DNA of 63,591 nt from the NCBI GenBank assembly GCA_002281875.1, contig NCHN01000025.1, positions 43,117-106,707 of the forward strand. The letters run 5' to 3'. The position numbers and the translations under genes are program-made. This DNA comes from Sphingobacteriia bacterium 24-36-13 (GTDB taxonomy: Bacteria > Bacteroidota > Bacteroidia > Chitinophagales > Chitinophagaceae). Below, piece by piece: positions 29,040 through 37,925 of this stretch (position 1 is the first letter of the stretch; the number at the start of each line of letters is the position of its first letter). The notes beneath the pieces were generated by a model. It saw nothing but the letters and a program-made list of their open reading frames with translations. It had not been told where the DNA came from and did not search any database.

Positions 29040-30632
29040 TTAATATCCGAAGTTTTGCTTCAAGTTAGGGTTAGAAGACAATGATACAGTTGGGATTGGG
29101 TATACCACTTTGTATCCGTCTGATGCACTTGGTCTTTCTTCAACAGGAGCGTTGAATACACCAAAGCGAATCATGTCTGTTCTTCTGTGACCTTCTAGGT
29201 AAAGTTCACGACCTCTTTCAGCTAACAATGAAGTTAGTGTTACAGAAGCAATAGCAGTAGCTCTACGCTTAGAACGTAAATCGTTAACAATTGACAAAGG
29301 AGTTTCACCATTCGCACCTGTTGAACCACCTCTTAGTAAAGCTTCCGCTTTCATTAAGCGAACATCAGAGAAACGGAAGAAAGGAAACTCATTTGAACTT
29401 CCCCAAGCACCATCATTAATAGTAGTAGGATCTAGAGGGAACTTATTTACACGGATACCGCTTGCTTCTCCATTGAAGAAGATAGATGCATTACGAGTAA
29501 ACACCAATGGGTTACCTGAACGATCTTTTAAGTCTACAATTTCTCCACCAATCAATCCATTTTTTGGACCACGTGCCTGGCCTACTAAAAGTCCTGCAGT
29601 AGCACCAACAACGTTAGTAAAGCCGGCCAAGGTATCGCTCTTACGAACGTCGTTACCTTCAAAGCTATCGTAGAATTGAGAAAGCGTTACGAAACCATTC
29701 CAAGAGGATGGAGTTTGGTTGTAATGCCAGCTTTGAGAAGTCTGCCATCTTAAACCAGCACCATTTCCTGCTCTAGCATCGCCACCAGCCTTACGAACAA
29801 AAATATTCTCAGAAGATGCGGTACCATTGTCCCACTTAAAGTTATCCCAGTAGTAAGAGTCAATAGCCAAGTTAGTGTTTGCAGCAACTAAGTTACAATA
29901 CTCAATTACTTTGTTCATATCTGCAGCAGCAAATGTATAAGGACCAGCTGGCTTAGTTGGATCTTGCTTATAAACAGCTTTGTTTAAATAAGCTTTAGCC
30001 AATAGAGTCCAAGCAGCTTCTTTAGTTGCTTGTGCACGGTTTGCACCATTGTATGCAGGTAATGCTGGAACTGCAGCTTCTAATTCAGCAATGATTGCGT
30101 CAATAGCAGCAGATCTAGTTAATACATCAGGAATTGCACTTGCAGCAGCAGTTGCAGGTCTTGATTGTACTTGACCATAGATATCACAAGTTAAGAAACG
30201 GAAGTAAGCACGTAAGAACTGTCCTTCTGCTTTTTCTAAACCAGTTTTGGTTTCAGCAATTAAAGTTGTTTGGAACAATGCACCATTTAAACCATTCCAA
30301 GTATCGTTGATTTGGTTGTGGTCTGCAGCCCAAGTATGTAGGTGCAAACGACGCCATGTACCAAAGTCATCCCAGTCGGTACCACGTGTTGGTCCCATGA
30401 TTTCATCGGTAGAATGCTCTTGCAATCCAAACCAGTTACCCTGGCCACCGGTTAATTGGTTTAATTGCTCATAAACGGCAGCAATTGAAGGAGCCGTAGG
30501 AGCACCACCAGCTTGGTTTGGAGCGATGGAGTTTGGTGCCTCCAACTTTGGATCAAGCTTGGAACAAGACGAGATCGCAAGTACACTTACTGCCGCGGCA
30601 GGTAGAATGTAGCTTTTTATTAAATTTTTCAT
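29040..30632 (-). CDS. SusD/RagB-family nutrient-binding lipoprotein
   Basis: A 530-aa surface lipoprotein (signal peptide with lipobox AISSC). It shows the SusD hallmarks: a helical TPR-like core (for example AEGQFLRAYFRFLTCDIYG and TKEAAWTLLAKAYLNKA) and a C-terminal RagB/SusD segment (RGRELYLEGHRRTDMIRFG) ending in NPNLKQNFGY. SusD caps the SusC channel and captures a nutrient. The frame starts at TTG 30641; ATGs at 30638 and 30632 are preferred, the latter giving a typical MKNL signal peptide. It follows susC by about 28 bp. The substrate is not predictable; no glycoside hydrolase sits next to it. Confidence 0.92.
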   Translation of the reverse strand: MKNLIKSYILPAAAVSVLAISSCSKLDPKLEAPNSIAPNQAGGAPTAPSIAAVYEQLNQLTGGQGNWFGLQEHSTDEIMGPTRGTDWDDFGTWRRLHLHTWAADHNQINDTWNGLNGALFQTTLIAETKTGLEKAEGQFLRAYFRFLTCDIYGQVQSRPATAAASAIPDVLTRSAAIDAIIAELEAAVPALPAYNGANRAQATKEAAWTLLAKAYLNKAVYKQDPTKPAGPYTFAAADMNKVIEYCNLVAANTNLAIDSYYWDNFKWDNGTASSENIFVRKAGGDARAGNGAGLRWQTSQSWHYNQTPSSWNGFVTLSQFYDSFEGNDVRKSDTLAGFTNVVGATAGLLVGQARGPKNGLIGGEIVDLKDRSGNPLVFTRNASIFFNGEASGIRVNKFPLDPTTINDGAWGSSNEFPFFRFSDVRLMKAEALLRGGSTGANGETPLSIVNDLRSKRRATAIASVTLTSLLAERGRELYLEGHRRTDMIRFGVFNAPVEERPSASDGYKVVYPIPTVSLSSNPNLKQNFGY

Positions 30633-30659
30633 ATTCATCAATGTTTTTGTTGTTCTTTA

Positions 30660-33600
30660 TTAAAACCCAACGTTGATACCTAAAGTAATCACAGTTGGTC
30701 TTGGGTACTGTGTATAATCAAATCCACGAGAAGGGATACCGTTGATACTCTTGTCTACGTTAACCTCAGGATCAATACCAGAGTATTTACTAAACAATGC
30801 CAAGTTTTGGCCAGAAGCAAAAGCAGTTAAAGTCTTTATTGCTTTACCCTTGATGTCGAAAGCATAGCTTAAGTTCATGTTGGCTAAGCGAATAAAGTCT
30901 CCTTTCTCTAAGAACCTTGTTGATACTGAACCTGGGTTAAATGGATTCTCAGGACCGTTACCAATTGCATAAGTTACGTTACGTGCGTTACGCAAGCTAC
31001 CTTTCAATAACAACGCATTCGCAGTATTGTTGTAAATATAATGTCCGGTTACCGCATTTAAGAATACACTCAAATTCCATCTTCCATAAGAGAATGTGTT
31101 GGTTAAACCAGCAAACATTTTAGGCAATGCAGTACCAACCAATTGGTTAGCAGCACCTGCAGCATAACGTGCGTTACCGTTACCATCAAATCCTTGGAAA
31201 ACAGGCATTGACCAAGTAAAGATTGGGTTTCCGTTGGTTAAGGTTTGAGCAAATGCTCCAGTTAAACCTTGTCCACTTACCGCACCAGTATTAATTGGAG
31301 TTGGTAAACCAGTCACGTTATTGCTTACAGTTGTTACGTTCGCATTAACATCCCAGTTGAATTTATTTCCTTTAATTAGTTTGTAGTTTACACTAAACTC
31401 CCAGCCTTTGTTTACCACATTACCTGGTAAGTTGATCCACCAGCTGCTGGTTGGAGCGAATCCACCTGGAGTTGGAGCAAAGAACAACATATTGGTACGC
31501 TCATTCTTGTAGTAATCTACAGTTGCAGATAAACGACCATTCTTGGTAGTGAAATCTACTCCAACACCTGTTGTAGCAACTTCTTCCCACTTCAAGTTAG
31601 GGTTACCTTGCTGAATAAAACGAGTAACAGGACCGCTACCTACATCAAATGTTTGTTGAAGGTTTAATGCCGCATAAGAACCTAGGTTATCTTGGCTACC
31701 CAATTTACCGTAGTTTACTCTTACGTTGAAGTCACTGAACAATTTACCCAATGTTTTTTGAGCCCAAGCTTCTTCTAACACTCTCCATTTAAATGCAAAC
31801 GCAGGGAAAGTACCATAACGGTTGTTAGAACCAAACTTAGAAGATCCATCAGATCTTACTGTAGCAGTTAAGAAATATTTGTCTTTGTAAGTGTAGTTAA
31901 CACGAGCAAAAACAGATTGCAATTCGTTTCTGTCGAAGCCAGGAACAAAGTTTGCGTAGTTTTTAAACTTAGAAAAATCTTTTACAAATACATCAGTTGG
32001 TGTAACCACTGGTGTGTTTAAGCCCCAGCCAAATCTACCAGTGTAGCTGGTTTGGAAACTTTGATATGAATAACCTGCAACAGCGTTGATTGCATGAACG
32101 TTATTGAAAGTTTTGTCATAAGTAAAGTAGTGCTCAATCAAAGTAGACTTGGTTTCCAAATTTTGTCTGGTAACACGACCATTACCTTGGATACCATTTT
32201 GATAATCTCTTCCGAATACGTTGATAGTACCACCGTATGCGTTAGAACCCAAGCGAGGATCTGCAAATGCAGTACGCTCAGACTTTGAGTTATCTAAACC
32301 AAGCACAGCTCTGTAAGATAAGCTTGGAGTAATTTGATAAGTAGCAGATAAGTTAGTTAAGAATCTGTTTACAAAGTCGCGGTCATCAAAGTAAGCCAAC
32401 ATTTGAACTGGGTTACGCTGATCTCCTGGTTGAAAGAATGAACCGTCTTTGTTATAAACAGGATTGGTTGGGTTTAACTGTAAAGCAGCACCCAATAAAG
32501 AACCTTGGTATCCAGCATTGTTAGACAATGGTGCGTACTGGTTCTTAGTATTAGAATAAGTGATGTTCGCTTCTAATTTCAATTTGTCGTTAAACAACTT
32601 TTGACCCAAATTAGCGCGTGTAGTAATACGCTTTAATCCGCTGTTTCTTACAATACCTTGTTGATCATCGTAAGATGCACTTAAGCGAGCAGTTGTTCCT
32701 TTATGGCTGTAAGCCCAGCTAAGGTTGTAGTTCTGAGAAATAGCCTGACGGAAAATTTGGTCTTGCCAATCGGTGCTTGCACCGTTGTCAATTCCCCTAA
32801 CTGCAACACCTGCCGCAACTGGATCAGCACCACCATCAATGTTCGCTTTTTTAGCAGCCAACAAGAAGTCTTGTGCATTCATCAAGTCATAACGACGAGC
32901 AGTGTTCGCCATACTGGTAGTAGCACCAAAATTAAAAATGCCGGCTTTTCCACCTCTACCTTGTTTGGTAGTGATTAAGATTACACCGTTTGCACCTCTA
33001 GAACCATAAATGGCAGCAGCAGATGCATCTTTTAATACAGTAATGCTTTCAATATCATTTGGGTTTAAGAAAATCAATGGGTTTTTAGGAGTAGTACTTC
33101 CTTCAACACCACTAGCAGAACCCAAAGTACCACCTTGAATCAACGGAACTCCGTCAATTACATACAATGGTTCTTGTGCACCACTAATTGATCCGGTACC
33201 TCTAATATTGATTGTTGCAGCAGCACCTGGTTCACCAGTGGATGGAGTTACCAACACACCTGGAGTACGGCCTTGCAACAACTGATCTGGAGAAGCAATT
33301 TGACCTTTGTTAAAGTCTTTCTCCGTTACACGCGCAACAGAACCTGTTACGTCTTTTGTTTTTCTAGAACCATAACCAATTACCACAACATCAGTTAACG
33401 CATCAGCGGTAGATGTTAATTTGGCATCAGCAGTGTTTGATCCAGAAATATTCACTTCAGCATTACCAAAACCGGCGAATGAAATCACCAATGTTTTAGT
33501 GGTTGAAGGAACAGTTAACTTGAAGGAACCGTCTGCACCCGTTTGGGTACCTGTTGAAGTTCCTTTAGCTACTACAGATGCACCAGATAGCGGTGATCCG

Positions 33601-33716
33601 TCTTTTGAGTCAGTTACCTTACCGGTAACCGTTTTAGTTTGCGCATGCGAGAAGATGGCAAACAGACAAGCGAAGGCACCCAATAATATGGGCCTAGCAA
33701 GCAGTCTTAGATTCAT
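30660..33716 (-). CDS. SusC/RagA-family TonB-linked outer-membrane transporter
   Basis: A 1018-aa transporter. After a signal peptide comes a CarboxypepD-regulatory-like domain (TVTGKVTDSKDGSPLSGASV, about residues 28-105). The SusC TonB box/plug entry VVVIGYGSRKTKDVTGSV follows, then the plug with an AAIYGSRGANGVILITTK motif near 235-250, and a C-terminal barrel. It imports oligomeric nutrients with its SusD partner. No anti-sigma/ECF pair is adjacent, so regulation is unclear. About 350 bp of non-coding DNA lies upstream. Confidence 0.94.
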   Translation of the reverse strand: MNLRLLARPILLGAFACLFAIFSHAQTKTVTGKVTDSKDGSPLSGASVVAKGTSTGTQTGADGSFKLTVPSTTKTLVISFAGFGNAEVNISGSNTADAKLTSTADALTDVVVIGYGSRKTKDVTGSVARVTEKDFNKGQIASPDQLLQGRTPGVLVTPSTGEPGAAATINIRGTGSISGAQEPLYVIDGVPLIQGGTLGSASGVEGSTTPKNPLIFLNPNDIESITVLKDASAAAIYGSRGANGVILITTKQGRGGKAGIFNFGATTSMANTARRYDLMNAQDFLLAAKKANIDGGADPVAAGVAVRGIDNGASTDWQDQIFRQAISQNYNLSWAYSHKGTTARLSASYDDQQGIVRNSGLKRITTRANLGQKLFNDKLKLEANITYSNTKNQYAPLSNNAGYQGSLLGAALQLNPTNPVYNKDGSFFQPGDQRNPVQMLAYFDDRDFVNRFLTNLSATYQITPSLSYRAVLGLDNSKSERTAFADPRLGSNAYGGTINVFGRDYQNGIQGNGRVTRQNLETKSTLIEHYFTYDKTFNNVHAINAVAGYSYQSFQTSYTGRFGWGLNTPVVTPTDVFVKDFSKFKNYANFVPGFDRNELQSVFARVNYTYKDKYFLTATVRSDGSSKFGSNNRYGTFPAFAFKWRVLEEAWAQKTLGKLFSDFNVRVNYGKLGSQDNLGSYAALNLQQTFDVGSGPVTRFIQQGNPNLKWEEVATTGVGVDFTTKNGRLSATVDYYKNERTNMLFFAPTPGGFAPTSSWWINLPGNVVNKGWEFSVNYKLIKGNKFNWDVNANVTTVSNNVTGLPTPINTGAVSGQGLTGAFAQTLTNGNPIFTWSMPVFQGFDGNGNARYAAGAANQLVGTALPKMFAGLTNTFSYGRWNLSVFLNAVTGHYIYNNTANALLLKGSLRNARNVTYAIGNGPENPFNPGSVSTRFLEKGDFIRLANMNLSYAFDIKGKAIKTLTAFASGQNLALFSKYSGIDPEVNVDKSINGIPSRGFDYTQYPRPTVITLGINVGF

Positions 33717-34070
33717 AAATGGCAGTTTACTGGTTATTAAGCGTGTACAAAATACACATTTTTTGGATTAAATAAAATTTTTGTTAATTCTTTAGAAAAT
33801 TTTCAAAAAAAATTATTCAACACCTTTATATGAGTGATTTGTACCCTTGTTAAGACCGCTTCACTCAAAATAATGTTGCATCAATTAACAAACTATTTAA
33901 TAAGTAAAGCAGATTACTTAAACGCAAATATGTATGGATTAGTGCTGAAGGGGGGCTTAAAAAATGATGAAAAGTCGATTCATTCACTTTTCCGCATTTA
34001 TTTGCAGTATTTAAACCAAAAAGCCGCAAAAACTTTACAGTTAATTGCGGCTTTAAAATGGTGCGTTTCT
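33717..34070. other. Intergenic region upstream of susC
   Basis: This 354-bp AT-rich spacer holds the upstream region of susC (minus strand) and, at its right end, the terminator of the sortilin-like gene. I see no convincing TTTG/TAnnTTTG promoter, tRNA or conserved small gene. The 82-codon frame beginning with GTG at 33834 has no recognisable content and runs over the terminator and into the end of the neighbouring gene. Confidence 0.6.
34017..34054 (-). terminator. Rho-independent terminator after the sortilin-like gene
   Basis: A perfect 10-bp inverted repeat (34020-34029 with 34045-34054), with a further 4-bp inner pairing in the loop, is followed on the minus strand by five T residues. 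It begins 16 bp after the stop of the gene ending at 34071. Confidence 0.8.
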
Positions 34071-37000
34071 TTACAGCAATGATTTCAACCTATCTTGAAA
34101 TACTTTCATTTCTGCTTCTAACACATTAATACCCTTTTCTTGGCTTTCAGAAAGTGGCTCTAATGCTCGAACCATATCTAAATAAAAGTCACTAATTTTT
34201 CTTCTGAATTTTTGTTCATCAAAAAAGATAGACTTTCTGTTGAGTTCAATCAACTCTCTTTTAAAGCTGTCTAATGATTTTCTTTTTTTACTGATTTCAT
34301 CATTGGTTGTTTGATTACCCCACACAGACAACTTTGCATCGATTGTATCAACCATAGTAGCCAATTGCTCTTCTAATACAAACAACCGCATATTTTGCTG
34401 ATACATTTTCTGCAATGCAGCGTCACTTAATCCTACAGTAGGATTGGGCAACACAGATAAGATTTGAACACTACTGTCTTTACCTGCTTTTATTACTACG
34501 CGGTATTTTCCTGCAGGTACTTTAGGACCTAAAAATCCAGCAGCTTGCACAGAAGATTGTGCGATAAATCCACCTTTGGCAACTCGTGGTGGATTAGAGG
34601 TGAGTGTCCAGTAAACCTTATTTAATCCCTTCAGCCCTGATCCATTTAAATCTTTTATTTTCTTATTCTCCGAATTATAAATTTCTATTTTAACAATATC
34701 ATTACTGCGTTCTTTCAAATAATAATAAAAAGTAGGAGCCAAAGATTTTGAAGCACCTGCATAGCCTATTAAATTTGGAGCCGATTGAGGATACTGTGCA
34801 CCAAATTCATACTTGAATGGTTGAATGGGATAAAATAAAAATGGCTTACTTAAATCGGATTGAACCATTTCTCTTAAAGGCTGAATATTATCAATGATAT
34901 ATACGCCACGTCCATGTGTTGCTATAACTAAATCGTTTGTTGCAGGATGAATTTTAATATCTCTTACCAAACTGTACCATGGTAAATTTTGGTACTTACT
35001 TCTCATCCAAGTTTTTCCTGCATTCAATGAAATAAAGAAACCAGACTCCGTTCCTAAAAATAATAAAGAAGGGGTTTTAATGTCTTCTCGAATAATATGA
35101 GCAAATCCACTGAACTCTTCTGACTCGAACTTAGTAAAACTATTTCCACCATCATTGGTTACTACAACATAAGTATGGTTATCGCCATACATATGATGAT
35201 CGAGTGTTACAAAAATTCGATTGGGATTATGAGCAGATAATTCAATACTACTGATCCAAGCTTGCGCAGGAACCCCTGCTTTTGTAATACCCGCATTTTT
35301 ATTGGTCCAAGTTTTACCTCCATTATTCGTGAACATTAAATTACCATCATCTGTACCCACCCAAATAATATTTTCATTTTGTGGATGTTGAACAATGGTA
35401 AAAATAGTACCATGATTTTCTGCACTGGTATTATCTCCTGTTACACTTTCACTATTTTCTGATTTGTTGTGAATGGCTTTATTGTTGGTAGTTAAATCTG
35501 GAGAAATTCTTTCCCAATTTTTTCCATTGTCTCTAGACCTAAATAAATACTGCGCACCTACATACAAATTGCTTAGCGCTTTTCCAGTTGCAGACTTCGA
35601 GTTAGACTTGGCTGTTACAATTGGCGTATTCCAATTCCATCTATGTTCTTCTTCACCAGCTTGCAACTTGGGTTTAATTCCAGTAGACAAACCAGTTCTT
35701 AAATTGATGCGATACATTTCTCCACCTTGAGATTCCGCATACACTATTTTTTCATCCAGTGCATCTGGCTGAACCCAAAATCCATCCCCACCACCTAATG
35801 CTTTCCAGTCGGTAGAAGAAACCCCACCTGGTGCAGTATTCGGAACCATCCAATTGTTGTTGTCTTGTAATCCACCATAAATATTATAGGGCGATTGATT
35901 ATCTACACTAACATGATAGAATTGAGGTACGGGTAAATTGTTTAAAAACTCCCAAGTGATTCCTTTGTTATAACTCAAATAAACACCGCCGTCTGTACCT
36001 AAAAACAGCATATCTGTATTGGTAGGATTCACCCATAATGCATGGTGATCTGCGTGAGGTGCTACACCTCCTATAACGGTATTGCTAAAGGTAGATCCAC
36101 CATCATTGGAATAATTAAAATCATATGCGGGTCTATATACTCTTTTAGCATCTTTAGGATCAATTACTAAAGTGGTGCTAAAATAAAAAGGTCTAGCAGT
36201 TAACCCTGTAGCCGATGTTAGTTTGGTCCAAGTTTCGCCCTCATCATTCGATTGATACAAGCCAGATTCTTTTGCTTCTACAATAGCCAATACTTGAGAA
36301 GGCTTTGAAGGATTAATAGCAATTACAATTCTGCCTAAATTTCCTTCGGGCAATCCTTTGGTAATTTTATTCCATGATTTGCCACCGTCATTGGATTTAT
36401 ATAAAGCAGAACCAGCACCGCCTGATACAAATGAAAAAGGCTTTCTTCTAAACTCCCATGTGGACGCAAATACAATATTCGATTTAGTTGGATGAATGGC
36501 AATATCGGAGCATCCTGTATTTTCATTGATGTACAAGATTTTTTCCCAGGTTTTACCCGCATCCATTGATTTATATAATCCTCTGTGCTTAGAAGCTTTA
36601 AACAATGGGCCTGGAGCAGATACGTACAAGACTTTTTTGTCCGCAGGATCTAAAACGATTTTGCTGATATGTTCTGTACTATCTAAACCCAGTTTTTGCC
36701 AATTACTTCCACCATCTGTGGTCTTATATAAACCTTCGCCAATAGATACAGAATTACGCATATTGCTTTCCCCTGTTCCAGCATATACCACTCTTGCATT
36801 TCCTGGTTCTACTGCCAATGCTCCAATAGATTGATTGTATTTATCAAAAATAGGTGCGAATGATTGACCACCATTTTGACTTTTCCAAATTCCACCACCA
36901 GCTGTGCCTACATACAGATTGAGTTGAGCATCCGCATATACGCCTTCTATTGCAGTGATTCTTCCGCTCATGGTAGAGGGCCCTAAAGCCCTTGCACCCA

Positions 37001-37094
37001 TCACTTGAAATTGAGCCGTATTAAAAGATGGAATGTTTTGCGCATGCAATAGCATGCCTATGCCTGAAAACAGGACAGCAATTAGGTATCTCAT
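34071..37094 (-). CDS. Secreted sortilin/BNR-repeat (VPS10-like) beta-propeller protein
   Basis: A 1007-aa exported protein with a signal peptide ending HAQ. It contains many Asp-box/BNR loops of the form SxDGGxxW (for example TTDGGSNWQK, SNDGGKSWNK, TNNGGKTWTN) arranged as one or two large propellers over about residues 50-720. A non-repeat C-terminal part (about 760-1007) includes a predicted coiled-coil tail. Such proteins resemble the VPS10/sortilin and glycoside hydrolase family 74-type folds, but no catalytic pair can be assigned. I see no clear type IX secretion C-terminal domain. It is co-directional with, and 12 bp after, a LolA-like protein gene. Confidence 0.8.
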   Translation of the reverse strand: MRYLIAVLFSGIGMLLHAQNIPSFNTAQFQVMGARALGPSTMSGRITAIEGVYADAQLNLYVGTAGGGIWKSQNGGQSFAPIFDKYNQSIGALAVEPGNARVVYAGTGESNMRNSVSIGEGLYKTTDGGSNWQKLGLDSTEHISKIVLDPADKKVLYVSAPGPLFKASKHRGLYKSMDAGKTWEKILYINENTGCSDIAIHPTKSNIVFASTWEFRRKPFSFVSGGAGSALYKSNDGGKSWNKITKGLPEGNLGRIVIAINPSKPSQVLAIVEAKESGLYQSNDEGETWTKLTSATGLTARPFYFSTTLVIDPKDAKRVYRPAYDFNYSNDGGSTFSNTVIGGVAPHADHHALWVNPTNTDMLFLGTDGGVYLSYNKGITWEFLNNLPVPQFYHVSVDNQSPYNIYGGLQDNNNWMVPNTAPGGVSSTDWKALGGGDGFWVQPDALDEKIVYAESQGGEMYRINLRTGLSTGIKPKLQAGEEEHRWNWNTPIVTAKSNSKSATGKALSNLYVGAQYLFRSRDNGKNWERISPDLTTNNKAIHNKSENSESVTGDNTSAENHGTIFTIVQHPQNENIIWVGTDDGNLMFTNNGGKTWTNKNAGITKAGVPAQAWISSIELSAHNPNRIFVTLDHHMYGDNHTYVVVTNDGGNSFTKFESEEFSGFAHIIREDIKTPSLLFLGTESGFFISLNAGKTWMRSKYQNLPWYSLVRDIKIHPATNDLVIATHGRGVYIIDNIQPLREMVQSDLSKPFLFYPIQPFKYEFGAQYPQSAPNLIGYAGASKSLAPTFYYYLKERSNDIVKIEIYNSENKKIKDLNGSGLKGLNKVYWTLTSNPPRVAKGGFIAQSSVQAAGFLGPKVPAGKYRVVIKAGKDSSVQILSVLPNPTVGLSDAALQKMYQQNMRLFVLEEQLATMVDTIDAKLSVWGNQTTNDEISKKRKSLDSFKRELIELNRKSIFFDEQKFRRKISDFYLDMVRALEPLSESQEKGINVLEAEMKVFQDRLKSLL

Positions 37095-37106
37095 GTTTGG
37101 AATTAT

Positions 37107-37808
37107 TTAGTTCCCAGAAAAAATGGTTTCGTCAATAGTTGGGTTGATAGTTACTTTATTGGTAACCATCATCATCATACCCATATCTGATTTGAAAGCC
37201 ATTTTAATACCATTCTCCAAAGTCTTGTAGTCTAAGTACTTAACAGAAGCTTTCACTTCTTGACCTTGTTGTTTTGTAGTGGTTTCTTCTTTGTAAATTA
37301 AATTGGTAACTAAATCAAAATAGTAGGTTTTCTCATTGCCGTTTTTGGTGGTCAATTTTACCTTATTGTAAGAAGTACCTTCCTCTTCTTCTTTACCTAA
37401 AAACTCTACAGTAGAACCTTTTTCTTTATAGTTTACAAACTCATCTTGAACATCTAATTCGTCTAATTTAGATTTCAATTCTTCTGCAGTGATGGCTTCT
37501 AAACTGCTCTTACCCATTAAAGGATTTTGAGACCATCCTTTGGTTGGAGTGGTAATATCAATAATTTTATTACCCTGAAATTCTGCATCAACACGCATGC
37601 CTTTCATGTGAACTGCTTGCATGGTAAAAGGAATAGCAAGGCCTTGAACCTCAATTTGTCCTTCTACTTTTAAAGACAGTATTTTACTCCACTTGTCTGC
37701 ACCACCAATGGCAGTTATATACTTGTTAATCACTTCATCAGCTGTTTGAGCTGAAAGGCCAGCTACTGCTGCAAAAACTACTAAAACCGACAATAAAATC
37801 TTTTTCAT
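37107..37808 (-). CDS. LolA-like exported protein
   Basis: A 233-aa protein with a clear signal peptide (cleavage near GLSAQTADE). The fold pattern, starting DEVINKYITAIGGADKW followed by a succession of amphipathic strands, resembles outer-membrane lipoprotein-sorting (LolA/LolB-like) proteins common in Bacteroidota. No lipobox is present, so it is periplasmic. It is not the canonical LolA by context. It starts the two-gene unit with the sortilin-like protein and has a candidate promoter upstream. Confidence 0.6.
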   Translation of the reverse strand: MKKILLSVLVVFAAVAGLSAQTADEVINKYITAIGGADKWSKILSLKVEGQIEVQGLAIPFTMQAVHMKGMRVDAEFQGNKIIDITTPTKGWSQNPLMGKSSLEAITAEELKSKLDELDVQDEFVNYKEKGSTVEFLGKEEEEGTSYNKVKLTTKNGNEKTYYFDLVTNLIYKEETTTKQQGQEVKASVKYLDYKTLENGIKMAFKSDMGMMMMVTNKVTINPTIDETIFSGN

Positions 37809-37844
37809 AAAAGAATATTTTAAATATTTTGACCTATAGGTATT

Positions 37845-37876
37845 AAAAATTATACCAATATTACAGGTTTGGCAAA
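37845..37876 (-). promoter_or_regulatory. Candidate Bacteroidota promoter for the LolA-like/sortilin-like unit
   Basis: On the minus strand a TTTG (37873-37876) is followed after exactly 20 bases by TAATTTTT (37845-37852). This agrees with the TTTG/TAnnTTTG -33/-7 pattern except for the last base. It lies 37 bp upstream of the ATG at 37808. Confidence 0.45.
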
Positions 37877-37925
37877 AAAATCAGCTTTTTTATATGTTAA
37901 TGGTATATTAATTAAACAAACGGTA

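Noticed and set aside
33834-34082. 82-codon frame upstream of susC as a possible small gene
   Set aside because: It starts at GTG, has no recognisable content, runs through the terminator stem at 34020-34054 and ends inside the neighbouring gene on the other strand.
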